NCBI GenBank assembly: GCA_023390245.1
Contig: JAEWDF010000002.1
Location: forward strand, 38,421 to 102,420
Reading direction: 5' to 3'
Source: Pseudomonadota bacterium
Lineage (GTDB): Bacteria; Pseudomonadota; Alphaproteobacteria; Caulobacterales; Caulobacteraceae
DNA length: 64,000 nt
Below, one piece after another: positions 42,370 through 51,412 of this stretch (the stretch's first letter is position 1; every line of letters starts with the position of its first letter). The notes beneath the pieces were generated by a model that ran no database searches, was not told where the DNA came from, and saw nothing but the letters and a program-made list of their open reading frames with translations. The translations under genes and the position numbers were made by a program.

Positions 42370-44433
42370 ATGAAACGAGCACTAGTGACCCGCCTGATGT
42401 GCGCCTCTGCGCTGGCCAGCCTGGCGGTCTGCGGCCCGGCGATGGCTCAGGACGCGGCGCCTGCCGTCACGGCGCAGACGGTGACCCAGGCCACGGCGAG
42501 CGGCGACGCGAACAAGGCGGTCCTTCTCACTCCAAGGTCCGGAGCGCCTAGGGTCATCGCCACGGCCGGCCTCGGCGGATTGGAGATCTATGACCTGACC
42601 GGCCGCCGGTTGGGGGCCGTCGAGGCCGGTGAGGCAGGCAGCCTCGACGTGCGCGAAAATGTTCGTCTGGGCGACCAGACGCTGGATCTTGTGGTCGCCA
42701 CCGACACGACCCAGAACGCCCTGCGATTCTACGCCTTCCAAGACGACAAGCTGGAAGAGATCGGAGCGCGGGCCGTGCCGCTCGGCTTTGCCGTCGAAGG
42801 GGTCTGCCTGTTTCGCAACGCGCCGGACGGCGGGCTCTACGCCATTGCGGTCGGCGACGGCGGAGAGTTCGACCAGCAACTGATCTATACCGATGCGGCC
42901 GGAAAGCTGGATGCGCGCCTTTCGCGGCGCATCGGCCTGCCCTCCCCGGCCGAGCACTGCGTCGCGGACGACCGCAGCGGCGATGTCTATGTGTCCGAGC
43001 AGGCCGTGGGCCTTTGGAAGTTCAGCGGCGACCCCGAGGCCGACGCCACGCCCACCCTGATCGACGCACCCCGACTGGGCCACGTGACCGAGGAGTTGGG
43101 AGGTTTGGCCCTCTACGACGGCGGGGAGGGTGCGCGGTATCTGATCGCGTCCGACGCCAGCAGCGGTGACCTGTTCTTCTATGATCGCGGCGACGACGAC
43201 GCCTGGCGCGGCAAGGTCTCGGTCAAGGGATTGGATGGTGCAGCCGTGGCCGAACCCGGCGGGCTGTTCTCGGTCAGCACAACGCTTTCGGCGGCGCTGC
43301 CGCATGGCGCCCTTTTGGTTTCAGACGAGGACGCGGTCGGCGGCGCTAACTACAAGCTGCTTTCAATGGCCGATCTCGCGGGGCCGCTGAATCTGCCTCT
43401 GGGATCCCCTCAACCCACGGCGGTGACCTTGGAGCCGGCGTTCAAGACCGTGGTCGCCACCGTCGAAACCGTCCCGGTCGCTAGCGCGGGAGACGCCGCC
43501 GACGATCCGGCGATCTGGGCGAACCTCTCCGATCCAGCCGCCAGCCTGATCATCGCCACCGACAAGAAGTCCGGCCTGTATCTCTACGACATGCAAGGCC
43601 AAGTCGTTCAGCACCTTCCCGACGGCAAGATGAATAACGTCGATCTTCGCGAAGGCTTCATGCTTGGCGGCCAGCCGATAATCCTCGTCACCGCCAGCGA
43701 CCGAACGCACAAAACCATCGCCATCTATCGCCTCGACCCAGAGGCCCGCCGTCTGGTCGAGATCGCCGACGGACCGCAGCCGACGGAACAGGGCGACCCC
43801 TACGGCCAGTGCATGTACCGCAGCCCGATCACGGGCAAGACCTACGTTTTCATCAACGACAGCAACGGTGAAAAGCGCCAGTGGGAACTGGTGGACGCCG
43901 GGAACGGCCGGGTGCGGGCGGTTCGGGTACGCGACTTCGCCTTCTCCAGCCAGGTCGAAGGCTGTGTCGCGGACGACCACTCGGGCGCTCTCTACGTCAA
44001 CGAAGAGGACGAGGCGCTCTGGAAGTTGTCGGCCGAACCGGACGGCGGCGCCGAAATGACGGTTGTTCAGCGCGTCGTCGACAACCCCGCGCTGAAGGAC
44101 GATCTGGAAGGGATCAGCCTCTACGACCTGGGTGACGGACGAGGCTATCTGATCGTGTCCAGTCAGGGGAACAACAGCTACGCCGTCTATCGACGCGAGG
44201 GCGATCACGCCTACCTCGGCTCGTTCGCCGTCGTCGCCAACCCGCAAGCGGGCATCGACGGCATCTCCGAAACCGACGGGCTGGACGTGACCAGCGCCAA
44301 CCTCGGGCCGGGCTTCGAACACGGCGCGATGGTGGCGCAAGACGGACGCAACATGCTGCCCAACGCCCTCCAGAACTACAAGTATGTGCCGTGGAGCGCC
44401 ATCGCGGAGGCGCTGGGACTAGAAATGCGGTGA
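42370..44433 (+). CDS. Two-domain beta-propeller phytase, exported
   Basis: 687 residues, nearly twice a normal beta-propeller phytase. A signal peptide ends at PAMAQD. Residues about 45-345 form a propeller-like half that keeps shape motifs (LEIYDLTGRRLGAVEAG, VADDRSGDVYVSE) but lacks the DDPAIW calcium/phosphate site. Residues about 355-687 form a complete phytase: DDPAIW (378-383), DKKSGLYLYDMQG, DGKMNNVD, EGCVADDHSGALYVNEED, SSQGNNSYAVY and ISETDGLDV. The second half should be catalytic and the first auxiliary, as reported for other tandem phytases. The start follows GGGAGAGAAG. The stop lies 3 bp before the IS6 end at 44437. Confidence 0.93.
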   Translation: MKRALVTRLMCASALASLAVCGPAMAQDAAPAVTAQTVTQATASGDANKAVLLTPRSGAPRVIATAGLGGLEIYDLTGRRLGAVEAGEAGSLDVRENVRLGDQTLDLVVATDTTQNALRFYAFQDDKLEEIGARAVPLGFAVEGVCLFRNAPDGGLYAIAVGDGGEFDQQLIYTDAAGKLDARLSRRIGLPSPAEHCVADDRSGDVYVSEQAVGLWKFSGDPEADATPTLIDAPRLGHVTEELGGLALYDGGEGARYLIASDASSGDLFFYDRGDDDAWRGKVSVKGLDGAAVAEPGGLFSVSTTLSAALPHGALLVSDEDAVGGANYKLLSMADLAGPLNLPLGSPQPTAVTLEPAFKTVVATVETVPVASAGDAADDPAIWANLSDPAASLIIATDKKSGLYLYDMQGQVVQHLPDGKMNNVDLREGFMLGGQPIILVTASDRTHKTIAIYRLDPEARRLVEIADGPQPTEQGDPYGQCMYRSPITGKTYVFINDSNGEKRQWELVDAGNGRVRAVRVRDFAFSSQVEGCVADDHSGALYVNEEDEALWKLSAEPDGGAEMTVVQRVVDNPALKDDLEGISLYDLGDGRGYLIVSSQGNNSYAVYRREGDHAYLGSFAVVANPQAGIDGISETDGLDVTSANLGPGFEHGAMVAQDGRNMLPNALQNYKYVPWSAIAEALGLEMR

Positions 44434-44436
44434 ATG

Positions 44437-45005
44437 GGCGCTGTCGGTCTGACGCTAACTTGTCTCCAGTGAGGTCGTCGTAAATGGCTGACTGGAGACG
44501 GTTTTCATAAATCTGCCGTCGTTCCAGCGCCATCGCTTTCCGGCGGAGGTGATCCGCCATGCGGTGTGGCTCTATTTCGGCTTCAGCCTGAGCCTGCACG
44601 ATATGGACGAACTGCGGGCCCAGCGCGGCATCGACGTCAGCTACGAGACCATCCGCTGCTGGACGAAGACGTTCGGACCGCTGATCGCCAGGCGGCTGAA
44701 GAAGCGCCGGCCGCGCCGTCGCCCCGCTGGCATCTCGATGAGATGGTCTGCTGGATCGGCGGGCGGCGGATGTATCTCTGGCGCGCCGTCGAGGATGAAG
44801 GCGAGGTCCTCGACCTTGTCGTTCAGCGTCGGCGGGATACGGAAGCAGCGTTGAAGCTGCTGGGCCGACTGCTGCGAAATCAGCCCATCGAGCCGGAAAG
44901 GATCACGACCGACGGCTTGGCGTCATACGGCGCCGCGCTTCGGGAGCTCGGTCTGTCTCAGGTGCACAGACCGGGCCGCCTCAAGGCGATTAAACTGACA
45001 ACACC
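44437..45005 (+). mobile_element. Defective IS6-family insertion sequence
   Basis: The left end GGCGCTGTCGG and right end CTGACAACACC are imperfect inverted repeats (8 of 11). The transposase begins LPSFQRHRFPAEVIRHAVWLYF at about 44514 with ATA where another copy has ATG. It runs to LKKRRP, then loses one base at about 44713 compared with the 63569 copy (frameshift). It continues in another frame as WHLDEMVCWIGGRRMYLW to TTDGLASYGAALRELGLSQVHRPGRL, where the last third is deleted and the right end follows. The final catalytic Glu region is missing. No 8-bp target duplication flanks it. Confidence 0.85.
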
Positions 45006-45183
45006 CTCACGCCACCCTCCGCCCAAGCCATAGCCGCGCCAAGCGAGCGAATAACAAATGCGCGTGAGGCAGGCATTGGGCCTTGGCCTCGCCGCGCCGG
45101 GCCGCCCACACCCGCAAACAGAGAAGACTATTCCCTCGAAGCCTCATATCCTCGCGTGGGGATTTGGGGCGAGACGAGGCGGT
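45006..45183. other. Spacer between the IS6 copy and the permease gene
   Basis: 178 bp. It contains an in-frame extension of the permease frame back to 45058, but this part is not hydrophobic and looks non-coding. No clear promoter was recognised. Because the IS element abuts it, the original promoter of the permease may have been lost. Confidence 0.4.
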
Positions 45184-46464
45184 ATGCTGAGACGAGGCAT
45201 GGGATTGCCGGGCGTGATCGCGCTCGGACTGGGGACCGCCGTCGGCGTGTCGATCTTCTCGGTGATCTCGCCGGCCTCGGCCCTGGCCGGGCCCGCCATG
45301 CTGGTCGCCGTCGCCCTGGCGGCCGCGCCCATGTTCATCCTGGCCCTGACCTACGCCTTCATGGGCTCGGCGGCGCCGACGGCCGGAGCGTCCTACGAAT
45401 GGGCGCGCCGGTTCGTCTCGCCCGACCTGGCCTTCTTCACCGCCTGGCTGCGCATCGCCAGCAGCACCGGCGCCATGCTGATCCTGGCTCTGGTGCTGAC
45501 GCGCTATCTGTCGATGGTCGTGCCCGTGCCGACCAAGCCGACCATGCTGGCGCTGTATGTAATGGTGTTCGGGCTCAACCTCGTGGGCGTCAAGGCGGCG
45601 GCGCGCGTGCAGACCATCTTGATGGGTCTGCTGCTGGTCATCTTCGCCGTCTTCGTGATCCGGGGCGCGCCGGCGGTCGAGCCCCAGGCCTTCGTCCCCT
45701 TCATGCCGCACGGTTGGACCGGGCTGCTGGCCGCCACGCCCCTGTTGATCGGCCTGTTCTTCGGCATCGAGACCGCCACCGAGGTCGGCGACGAGGTCAA
45801 GGACAGCCGACGCGCCATTCCCATCGGCATCGCGGCCTCCATCCTGTCGGCGCTGGCGCTCTATCTGGCCGTGGCGGCGACAGCCCTGGGCGTGTTGGGC
45901 GCCGAGCGGTTGGCGGCCAGCGAGACGCCGTTGCTGGACGCCGCGGCGGTATTCATGGGGCAGGACACGGCTCGTCTGGTTATCGTGCTGGCGGCGGTTG
46001 TGGCCATCGGCAAGTCGCTGAACGGCCTGTGCCTGATCTTCAGCCGCTATCTCTACGCCATGGGGCGGGCCGGCGCCCTGCCTTCGGCGCTGGGGTCGGT
46101 CAACGCGCGGTTCGGAACGCCGCATGTCGCCCTGGGCGTCGCCTTCGGTTGCTGCCTGATCGGCCTGATGCTGCCGATGGACCTGACCAGCCTGTTCCTG
46201 GCGGTGAACATCCCCAGCCTGATCCAGTACGCCGCGACCTGTCTGGCGGCGGTCCGCATCGTGCGCCGCCACCCGGACCTGTACGAGGGCGCGGCCTTCA
46301 AGCTGGGCCGCCGCACGACCGAGATCTTCGCCTGGATGGGCGTCGCGGCCGCCTTGGTCGTGGCGCTGATGGGCCTGACCGCCGACTGGACGCCCTATGT
46401 CGCCCTTCTGGCCTGGGGGGCGGTCGGCGCCGTCTATCGCACGCTGAGCCGTCGCCGCGCGTGA
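45184..46464 (+). CDS. APC-superfamily amino acid permease
   Basis: 426 residues from the ATG at 45184, preceded by GACGAGG; an upstream in-frame extension to 45058 is unlikely. About 12 membrane segments are seen. The first segment has the APC glycine motif GLPGVIALGLGTAVGVSIF, and later stretches include FMGSAAPTAGASYEW and FFGIETATEVGDEVKDSRRAIP, typical of the AAT/APA/CAT groups. It should import or exchange amino acids in the inner membrane. It is convergent with the ornithine-cyclodeaminase-like gene (10 bp apart) and probably serves the amino-acid part of the peptide module. Confidence 0.9.
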   Translation: MLRRGMGLPGVIALGLGTAVGVSIFSVISPASALAGPAMLVAVALAAAPMFILALTYAFMGSAAPTAGASYEWARRFVSPDLAFFTAWLRIASSTGAMLILALVLTRYLSMVVPVPTKPTMLALYVMVFGLNLVGVKAAARVQTILMGLLLVIFAVFVIRGAPAVEPQAFVPFMPHGWTGLLAATPLLIGLFFGIETATEVGDEVKDSRRAIPIGIAASILSALALYLAVAATALGVLGAERLAASETPLLDAAAVFMGQDTARLVIVLAAVVAIGKSLNGLCLIFSRYLYAMGRAGALPSALGSVNARFGTPHVALGVAFGCCLIGLMLPMDLTSLFLAVNIPSLIQYAATCLAAVRIVRRHPDLYEGAAFKLGRRTTEIFAWMGVAAALVVALMGLTADWTPYVALLAWGAVGAVYRTLSRRRA

Positions 46465-46474
46465 CGTCGTTCGT

Positions 46475-47449
46475 TCAGATCGAGACCTCGGTCCCCTCGC
46501 CCACGGCCTGGGCGCGGTCGGCCAGGAAGGCGGCGCAGGCCAGGTCCTGCGCCACATGCCCGAGCGACTTGTAGAGCGTGACGTCGTTCGGCCACAGGCG
46601 CCCCGGCAGGTCGCCCGCGAAGACCTGTCCGATTTCTCCGACCAGATGATCGTCGCCCACGGCGCCCGCAGCGCGGGCGGACAGGAACTCCGCACCCTGA
46701 ACCGAGACGCCCGGCGCATAGTCGGCGATGAAGCGCGAGCGGCGCACCAGCTCGTCATCCACCTCGCGCGGACCGGCATAGCTGGAGCCGACGACATTGA
46801 CGTGCGCGCCCTCGGCGACCCAGTCGCCCGACAGCACCGGCTCGGCCGCAGCGGTCACCGTGCAGATGATGTCGGTGTCGCGCACCGCCTCTTCGGCTGA
46901 CGCGGCCGCCCTGGCGATCAGGCCCGTGCGCTCGGCCATCCGCTCGGCGAAGGCTCGCGCCCGATCCGGCGAGCGTCCCCAGACCCGCACATCGGCCAAG
47001 GTCCGAACGCGCGAGATCGCCTCGACATGGGCTTCGGCCTGCTCTCCGTAGCCGAGAATGGCCAGGCGCGTCGCGTCGGGGTGCGCCAGGGCGTCGGTCG
47101 CCGCCGCGCTGGCGCAGGCGGTTCGGATACGGGTGACTTCGCCGGCGTGGACCAGGGCCGCGACCGCGCCGGTCGCCGGGTCGAACAGGACGACCAGCCC
47201 CTGGTGCGACTGGCGGCCCTTGGCGAAATTCTCGGGAAAGACGCTGACAAGCTTGGCCCCGAAGGCGGCGTCGTCCGCGAGCGCGCCCGGCATGACGCCG
47301 AAGGCGTGCCTGTCCGCCAGATGAAGGACCGAACGCAAGGGCTGGATCGTCCGGCCCGCCGACAGGTCCATCATCGCCTGACGCATCAGGGGGATGCAGG
47401 CGTCATAGGTCAGATGGCGACGGACGAAGGCCTGGTCCAGAATCCGCAT
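46475..47449 (-). CDS. Ornithine cyclodeaminase / mu-crystallin family protein
   Basis: 324 residues. An N-terminal dimerisation and substrate part (TYDACIPLMRQAMMDLSAGR) is followed by a Rossmann domain (LAILGYGEQAEAHVEA) and the family segment VNVVGSSYAGPREVDDELVRR. Members are NAD(P)-dependent ornithine cyclodeaminases, alanine dehydrogenases, ketimine reductases or lysine cyclodeaminases; the sequence alone does not decide. It lies 7 bp after the amidohydrolase and is the last gene of the aminotransferase operon, so an amino-acid intermediate is likely. Confidence 0.87.
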   Translation of the reverse strand: MRILDQAFVRRHLTYDACIPLMRQAMMDLSAGRTIQPLRSVLHLADRHAFGVMPGALADDAAFGAKLVSVFPENFAKGRQSHQGLVVLFDPATGAVAALVHAGEVTRIRTACASAAATDALAHPDATRLAILGYGEQAEAHVEAISRVRTLADVRVWGRSPDRARAFAERMAERTGLIARAAASAEEAVRDTDIICTVTAAAEPVLSGDWVAEGAHVNVVGSSYAGPREVDDELVRRSRFIADYAPGVSVQGAEFLSARAAGAVGDDHLVGEIGQVFAGDLPGRLWPNDVTLYKSLGHVAQDLACAAFLADRAQAVGEGTEVSI

Positions 47450-47456
47450 GGTCGCC

Positions 47457-49565
47457 TCAGTGGTGATGCTCGGCTGCCGCCGGAGCGAACAAGGCGCCCT
47501 CGCCCGAGCGGTCGGTGGACGAGGTTTCGGGCCGGGTCGGCGGCTGGATGGTCACGGGCTCTGCGAAGGGCTGGACGCCCAATTCCCGATGAATTTCGGC
47601 CGGCAGATAGGCGACGCCGCCCTTCATCACCAGGCGTATCCGGCGGATGGCGTTGATGTCCCTTGTCGGATCGCCCGGAACCAGGAAGAAGTCGGCCAGC
47701 TTGCCGCGCTCTATCGTTCCCAGCGACTGGTCTACGCCCAGATATTCGTCGGCGCTCAGCGTACCCAGGCGCAGCGCTTCGGCCGGCGTCAGCCCCGCCT
47801 TCACATAAAGCTCAAGCTCGCGGTGGACGGTGAATCCGACCCCGTCGTCCGTGCCGGGCAGCAGTACGATCCCCTCGTCATGCAGCCGGCCGACGGTCTC
47901 CAGGATCTTGGCGAAACCGGCGTGATAGGCGGCGTCCTCCTCAGGCGTCTTGATATCGACGAATGAACGGCGGCGGTAGCGCTGATAGCCGATGGGCATA
48001 TGGTCGACGAAGGCCTCGGCGGTCGGAGGGACTTCGCCCGCGCGGCTGAGCATCAGCACCTCCAGCGCCACCAGGGTCGTATCCAGGGCGACGTCGTTCT
48101 GCTTCATCAGGTCCAAGGTGTGCTGGACCGGCGCGCTGTCCAGGTCCAGCGAGGCGGCGCGCGGCATGGCGGTCAGGCGCAGGGTGGTGCGAGAATCCTC
48201 GCCAGGTTCAAGCAGCCACCCCAGCATCAACTGGTTGACATGGGCGATGTCGTCGTAGCCGGCCTCTATCGCCTGGTCGGGCGAGACGAAGGCCGGGACG
48301 TGGCCGGTCACGCCCAGGCCCAGCCGGTGCGCTTCCGCGGCCGCCGGGGCGACCCATTCGGGATGCAGAGAGTTGTAGATCTTGAGCTGGCGATAGCCGT
48401 GGTCGGCGTACCAGCGCACGCCCTCCAGGGCTTCTTCAAGGGTATCGGCGACGATGCCGTTTCGCGCGGAATAGGGGCTGCGGCCCTCAAGCAGGCCGTT
48501 TCGGCTGATGCGCGGCCCAGGCAGGACGCCGGCGTCGATCCGCGCGATCAGGTCCAGCAGGAAGCCGTTGTCATTGCCCATGTCCCGCGTCGAGGTGACG
48601 CCCGCCGCCAGATAGAACAGGCCGCCGTCCATGGAGCTGTGCGAATGCATGTCGTGCAGACCGGGGATCAGTGTCCCGCCCTGGCCGTCGATCTCATAGG
48701 TCGAGGGATCGACCGGCGCCGAGGCGGCGGGCTCGATCACGGCGATGCGGTCGCGGAAGACCGTAACCGTCGAAGGTTCGGACAGGGCGCCGCTGCGGGG
48801 ATCGAAGATGCGGACGTTGCGGATGCGGACCGGAGCGTCGAACCGATGCGCCAGTCGCGCCTGGGCGTCCGTGATGCGCGCGGTCTCCAGTTCGGCGCTC
48901 AGGCGGTGCAAGGCGGCCTCTTCGCCTTCCAGTCCTTCGGCGACGACGACCGAACCGCCCCCGACCTGGGCGACGAAACGCCCCGCCTCGTCCAACATGA
49001 CATAGCTGGGCGCCAGCGACAGGCCGGTCAGGCGATAGATCACCACGGGCAGATGTTGCGGGCCGAACGTCAGGCGACGCGCTTCGCTCAGGCTCAGGCG
49101 ACCGCCCGGCAGCACATCCAGCGACTGGCCTGGCGCGTCCTTCAGAAGATTGGCGTAGAGGGCCAGGCTCCATGGGCTGTCGTCATTGGCGATGTAGAGC
49201 GCCGGGCTGGTCGCCACGACCTCTCTAGCGTCGGCCTGGCTGGTCCAGCGCGCCATTGCCCCGTCCTGGCTGAAGCGCTCCTCGACCGGCCCGCCGAAGG
49301 TCGAGGTCCCGTCGATAGTCCAACTCTGCGGATAGCCCTGGGCGTCGAGGCGCAGGGTTTCGCGATGCTTGGGGCCGCGTCCGTTGTTGTCGACGTGGTA
49401 GTCGATCGAGACCGCTCCCGCCTCCCGGTCCACGATCAGCCAGCCGACCTTTTCGCCGGACGACAGCACCGAGTATCGCTGGGGTTCGGCCAGCGCCGCG
49501 CCCGGCGCGCAGGCGATGACGAGTGCCGCAAGGGCGGCCAGGGCGTTCACGATCCGATGCGGCAT
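47457..49565 (-). CDS. Exported amidohydrolase with a long N-terminal extension
   Basis: 702 residues from the ATG at 49565, preceded by GAGGAGACGT. A signal peptide ends at GAALAEP. Residues about 24-260 form a beta-rich region of unknown role before the amidohydrolase domain proper. The domain begins VRIRNVRIFDP and has the metal motif PGLHDMHSHSSMDGG, KIYNSLH (lysine position), VTGHVPAF, DIAHVNQ and LPGTDDG. Related enzymes are Xaa-Pro or Xaa-Lys dipeptidases and other periplasmic metallo-amidohydrolases. The C-terminus ends in a histidine stretch (AAEHHH) that may bind metal. It is co-transcribed with the aminotransferase upstream. Confidence 0.85.
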   Translation of the reverse strand: MPHRIVNALAALAALVIACAPGAALAEPQRYSVLSSGEKVGWLIVDREAGAVSIDYHVDNNGRGPKHRETLRLDAQGYPQSWTIDGTSTFGGPVEERFSQDGAMARWTSQADAREVVATSPALYIANDDSPWSLALYANLLKDAPGQSLDVLPGGRLSLSEARRLTFGPQHLPVVIYRLTGLSLAPSYVMLDEAGRFVAQVGGGSVVVAEGLEGEEAALHRLSAELETARITDAQARLAHRFDAPVRIRNVRIFDPRSGALSEPSTVTVFRDRIAVIEPAASAPVDPSTYEIDGQGGTLIPGLHDMHSHSSMDGGLFYLAAGVTSTRDMGNDNGFLLDLIARIDAGVLPGPRISRNGLLEGRSPYSARNGIVADTLEEALEGVRWYADHGYRQLKIYNSLHPEWVAPAAAEAHRLGLGVTGHVPAFVSPDQAIEAGYDDIAHVNQLMLGWLLEPGEDSRTTLRLTAMPRAASLDLDSAPVQHTLDLMKQNDVALDTTLVALEVLMLSRAGEVPPTAEAFVDHMPIGYQRYRRRSFVDIKTPEEDAAYHAGFAKILETVGRLHDEGIVLLPGTDDGVGFTVHRELELYVKAGLTPAEALRLGTLSADEYLGVDQSLGTIERGKLADFFLVPGDPTRDINAIRRIRLVMKGGVAYLPAEIHRELGVQPFAEPVTIQPPTRPETSSTDRSGEGALFAPAAAEHHH

Positions 49566-49594
49566 ATGACGTCTCCTCGGAAACGGCGATAGGA

Positions 49595-50734
49595 TCACCG
49601 ACGGCGCAAGAGCGCTTCATGAAGTTGCGACAGGCCTTCGTCGACAAGGGCCGCAGGCAGGCCAAAGCCCAGACGCATATGGCCGGCCAGTCCGAACAAT
49701 TCTCCCGGCGCCGTCACCAGGCGCTCGTCCCGCCATAGCGATTCCGCAAGGACGCGGCTCTCGGGCGCGCCGACGATCTCGGGGAAGTAGATGCAGCCGT
49801 GCGCCGGAACTTCGCCCCGGATCAGGTTGTCGGCCTGCATCGCCTCCACATGTCGGGTCAAGACCGGCCGGCTCTCGGACAGAATGTCCCGCCAATGCGC
49901 TTCGAACGGCTCAGGCTGTTCCAGAACCAGGGCGGCGACGGCATGGGCCAGCTTGGATACGCCGAATTCCAGATTGGCGTTGGCGGCGACGATGCGTGTG
50001 ATCACGTGCGGCTCGGCGATCAGCCAGCCGCAGCGGAGCGAATAGAGGCCGAACACCTTGCTGAGGCTGTTGGCGCGGATCAGGTTCGGCGCGGACTCCA
50101 GCCGCCCCGGCGTTTCGCGCGCGAAATCGGCATAGACCTCATCGATCAGCAGCCACGCCCCGACCTCGGCGGCGGCGGCGGCAAGGGCCAGGACCTCATC
50201 CTCGGTCAGCCAGCGTCCCGAAGGATTATGCAGATTGCTGATCACCACCATTTCGGTGTCGGGCCGCAGCCGCGCGCGCAGATCGTCGGGTGTCAGGCCA
50301 AAGTCGGGGGCCGTGCGCGGCAAGTCCTCGACCTCGGCCCAGACGCCGCGGGCCATTTCCGCCAGCACGTCGAACCGCGGCGTCTCGACCAGGACATGGG
50401 CGCCGGGAACCAACAGGGCGCGCATCGCCTGGGCCAGGGCGTTGGACGTTCCGGTCGTGGTCGCGATCATCGCTTCTTCGACGCCGTAACGATGCGCCAG
50501 CGCCGCCAGAAGATGCGGATTGCCGCGACCGAAGACGCTTTCAAAGCGATCCGTCATCCCTCGCCCGAAGGCGCGCCCGGCGACGTCGTGCAGCAGCGTC
50601 ACCGGCTCGTCGATGGTGCTTTCGAACAGGATGCGCGCACCTGCGGGCAGGGGCATGCGGCGATAGAGTTCGCGCGCCCACAGACCGTAGCTGGCTTCGG
50701 CGTACAAAGGCGGGCCCGGATAGGCCGCACTCAC
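49595..50734 (-). CDS. PLP-dependent class I/II aminotransferase
   Basis: 379 residues from a GTG at 50734 with GGAG 7 bases upstream. Fold type I motifs are visible: TTTGTSNAL, SNLHNPSGRW (Asn170), IDEVYADF (Asp198), the PLP lysine Lys226 in NSLSKVFGL and the substrate arginine late in GHMRLGFG. The substrate amino acid is not evident. It is divergent from an Lrp/AsnC gene and leads the operon aminotransferase-amidohydrolase-cyclodeaminase, a pattern expected for amino-acid catabolism induced by its own substrate. Confidence 0.88.
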   Translation of the reverse strand: MSAAYPGPPLYAEASYGLWARELYRRMPLPAGARILFESTIDEPVTLLHDVAGRAFGRGMTDRFESVFGRGNPHLLAALAHRYGVEEAMIATTTGTSNALAQAMRALLVPGAHVLVETPRFDVLAEMARGVWAEVEDLPRTAPDFGLTPDDLRARLRPDTEMVVISNLHNPSGRWLTEDEVLALAAAAAEVGAWLLIDEVYADFARETPGRLESAPNLIRANSLSKVFGLYSLRCGWLIAEPHVITRIVAANANLEFGVSKLAHAVAALVLEQPEPFEAHWRDILSESRPVLTRHVEAMQADNLIRGEVPAHGCIYFPEIVGAPESRVLAESLWRDERLVTAPGELFGLAGHMRLGFGLPAALVDEGLSQLHEALLRRR

Positions 50735-50921
50735 GAGCCAGGCTCCACGCCGATGCGCTGTGCTGAAAGGATCATCGCCCGCCCATTGCCGGCGAACCCG
50801 GCGGCCCGCCCCACGGTTCGCATCATATCCCCACAGTCCTCGGAGAATCTTTGCGTTTGCATCTCTCAGTCATCGGATGTTTGAATAGTCCATGCACATC
50901 TGACGACGTTCGGAGATCGCC

Positions 50922-51401
50922 TTGCCGGCCAACCTTGACGCCATCGACACCCGCATACTGGAACAACTTCAGCGCGATTGCTCCATCTCCACGGCCGAAC
51001 TAGCCGAGCGTGTGGGCCTGTCGCAATCGCCTTGCTGGCGGCGCATCCAGCGGCTGAAGGACGAGGGCTACATCAAGGGGCAGGTCGCCCTTCTCGATCC
51101 CGAGATGCTGGGCTTCACCCTGCACGTCTTCGCGGAACTGAAGATCACGCACCTGACGGAAGACGAGCGCGAAAAGTTCATCTCAGGGATACAGGCCTTG
51201 CCTGAAGTCGTTGAATGTTATTCGATCCTCGGGGAACGTGATGCGATGATCAAGGTCATCGCCCCCACCATCAAATGGTATCAGGATTTCATCTTCCAGA
51301 AGATCATGAAGTTGCCCGGCGTGGTGGATGTGAGTTCGACCGTCGCCTCTTCCGAAATCAAGCGATCCACCGCCCTGCCCGTCCGCAACCGCACCTACTG
51401 A
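50922..51401 (+). CDS. Lrp/AsnC-family transcriptional regulator
   Basis: 159 residues from a TTG at 50922 with CGGAG 6 bases upstream; no ATG is available nearby. The helix-turn-helix (LDAIDTRILEQL, STAELAERVGLSQSPCWRRI) is followed by the RAM ligand domain (EVVECYSILGERDAMIKVIA, FIFQKIMKLPGVVDVSSTVA). Lrp-family regulators bind amino acids. The divergent position to the aminotransferase operon across 187 bp suggests it activates that operon. Confidence 0.92.
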   Translation: MPANLDAIDTRILEQLQRDCSISTAELAERVGLSQSPCWRRIQRLKDEGYIKGQVALLDPEMLGFTLHVFAELKITHLTEDEREKFISGIQALPEVVECYSILGERDAMIKVIAPTIKWYQDFIFQKIMKLPGVVDVSSTVASSEIKRSTALPVRNRTY

Positions 51402-51412
51402 CCCCGCGCCGG

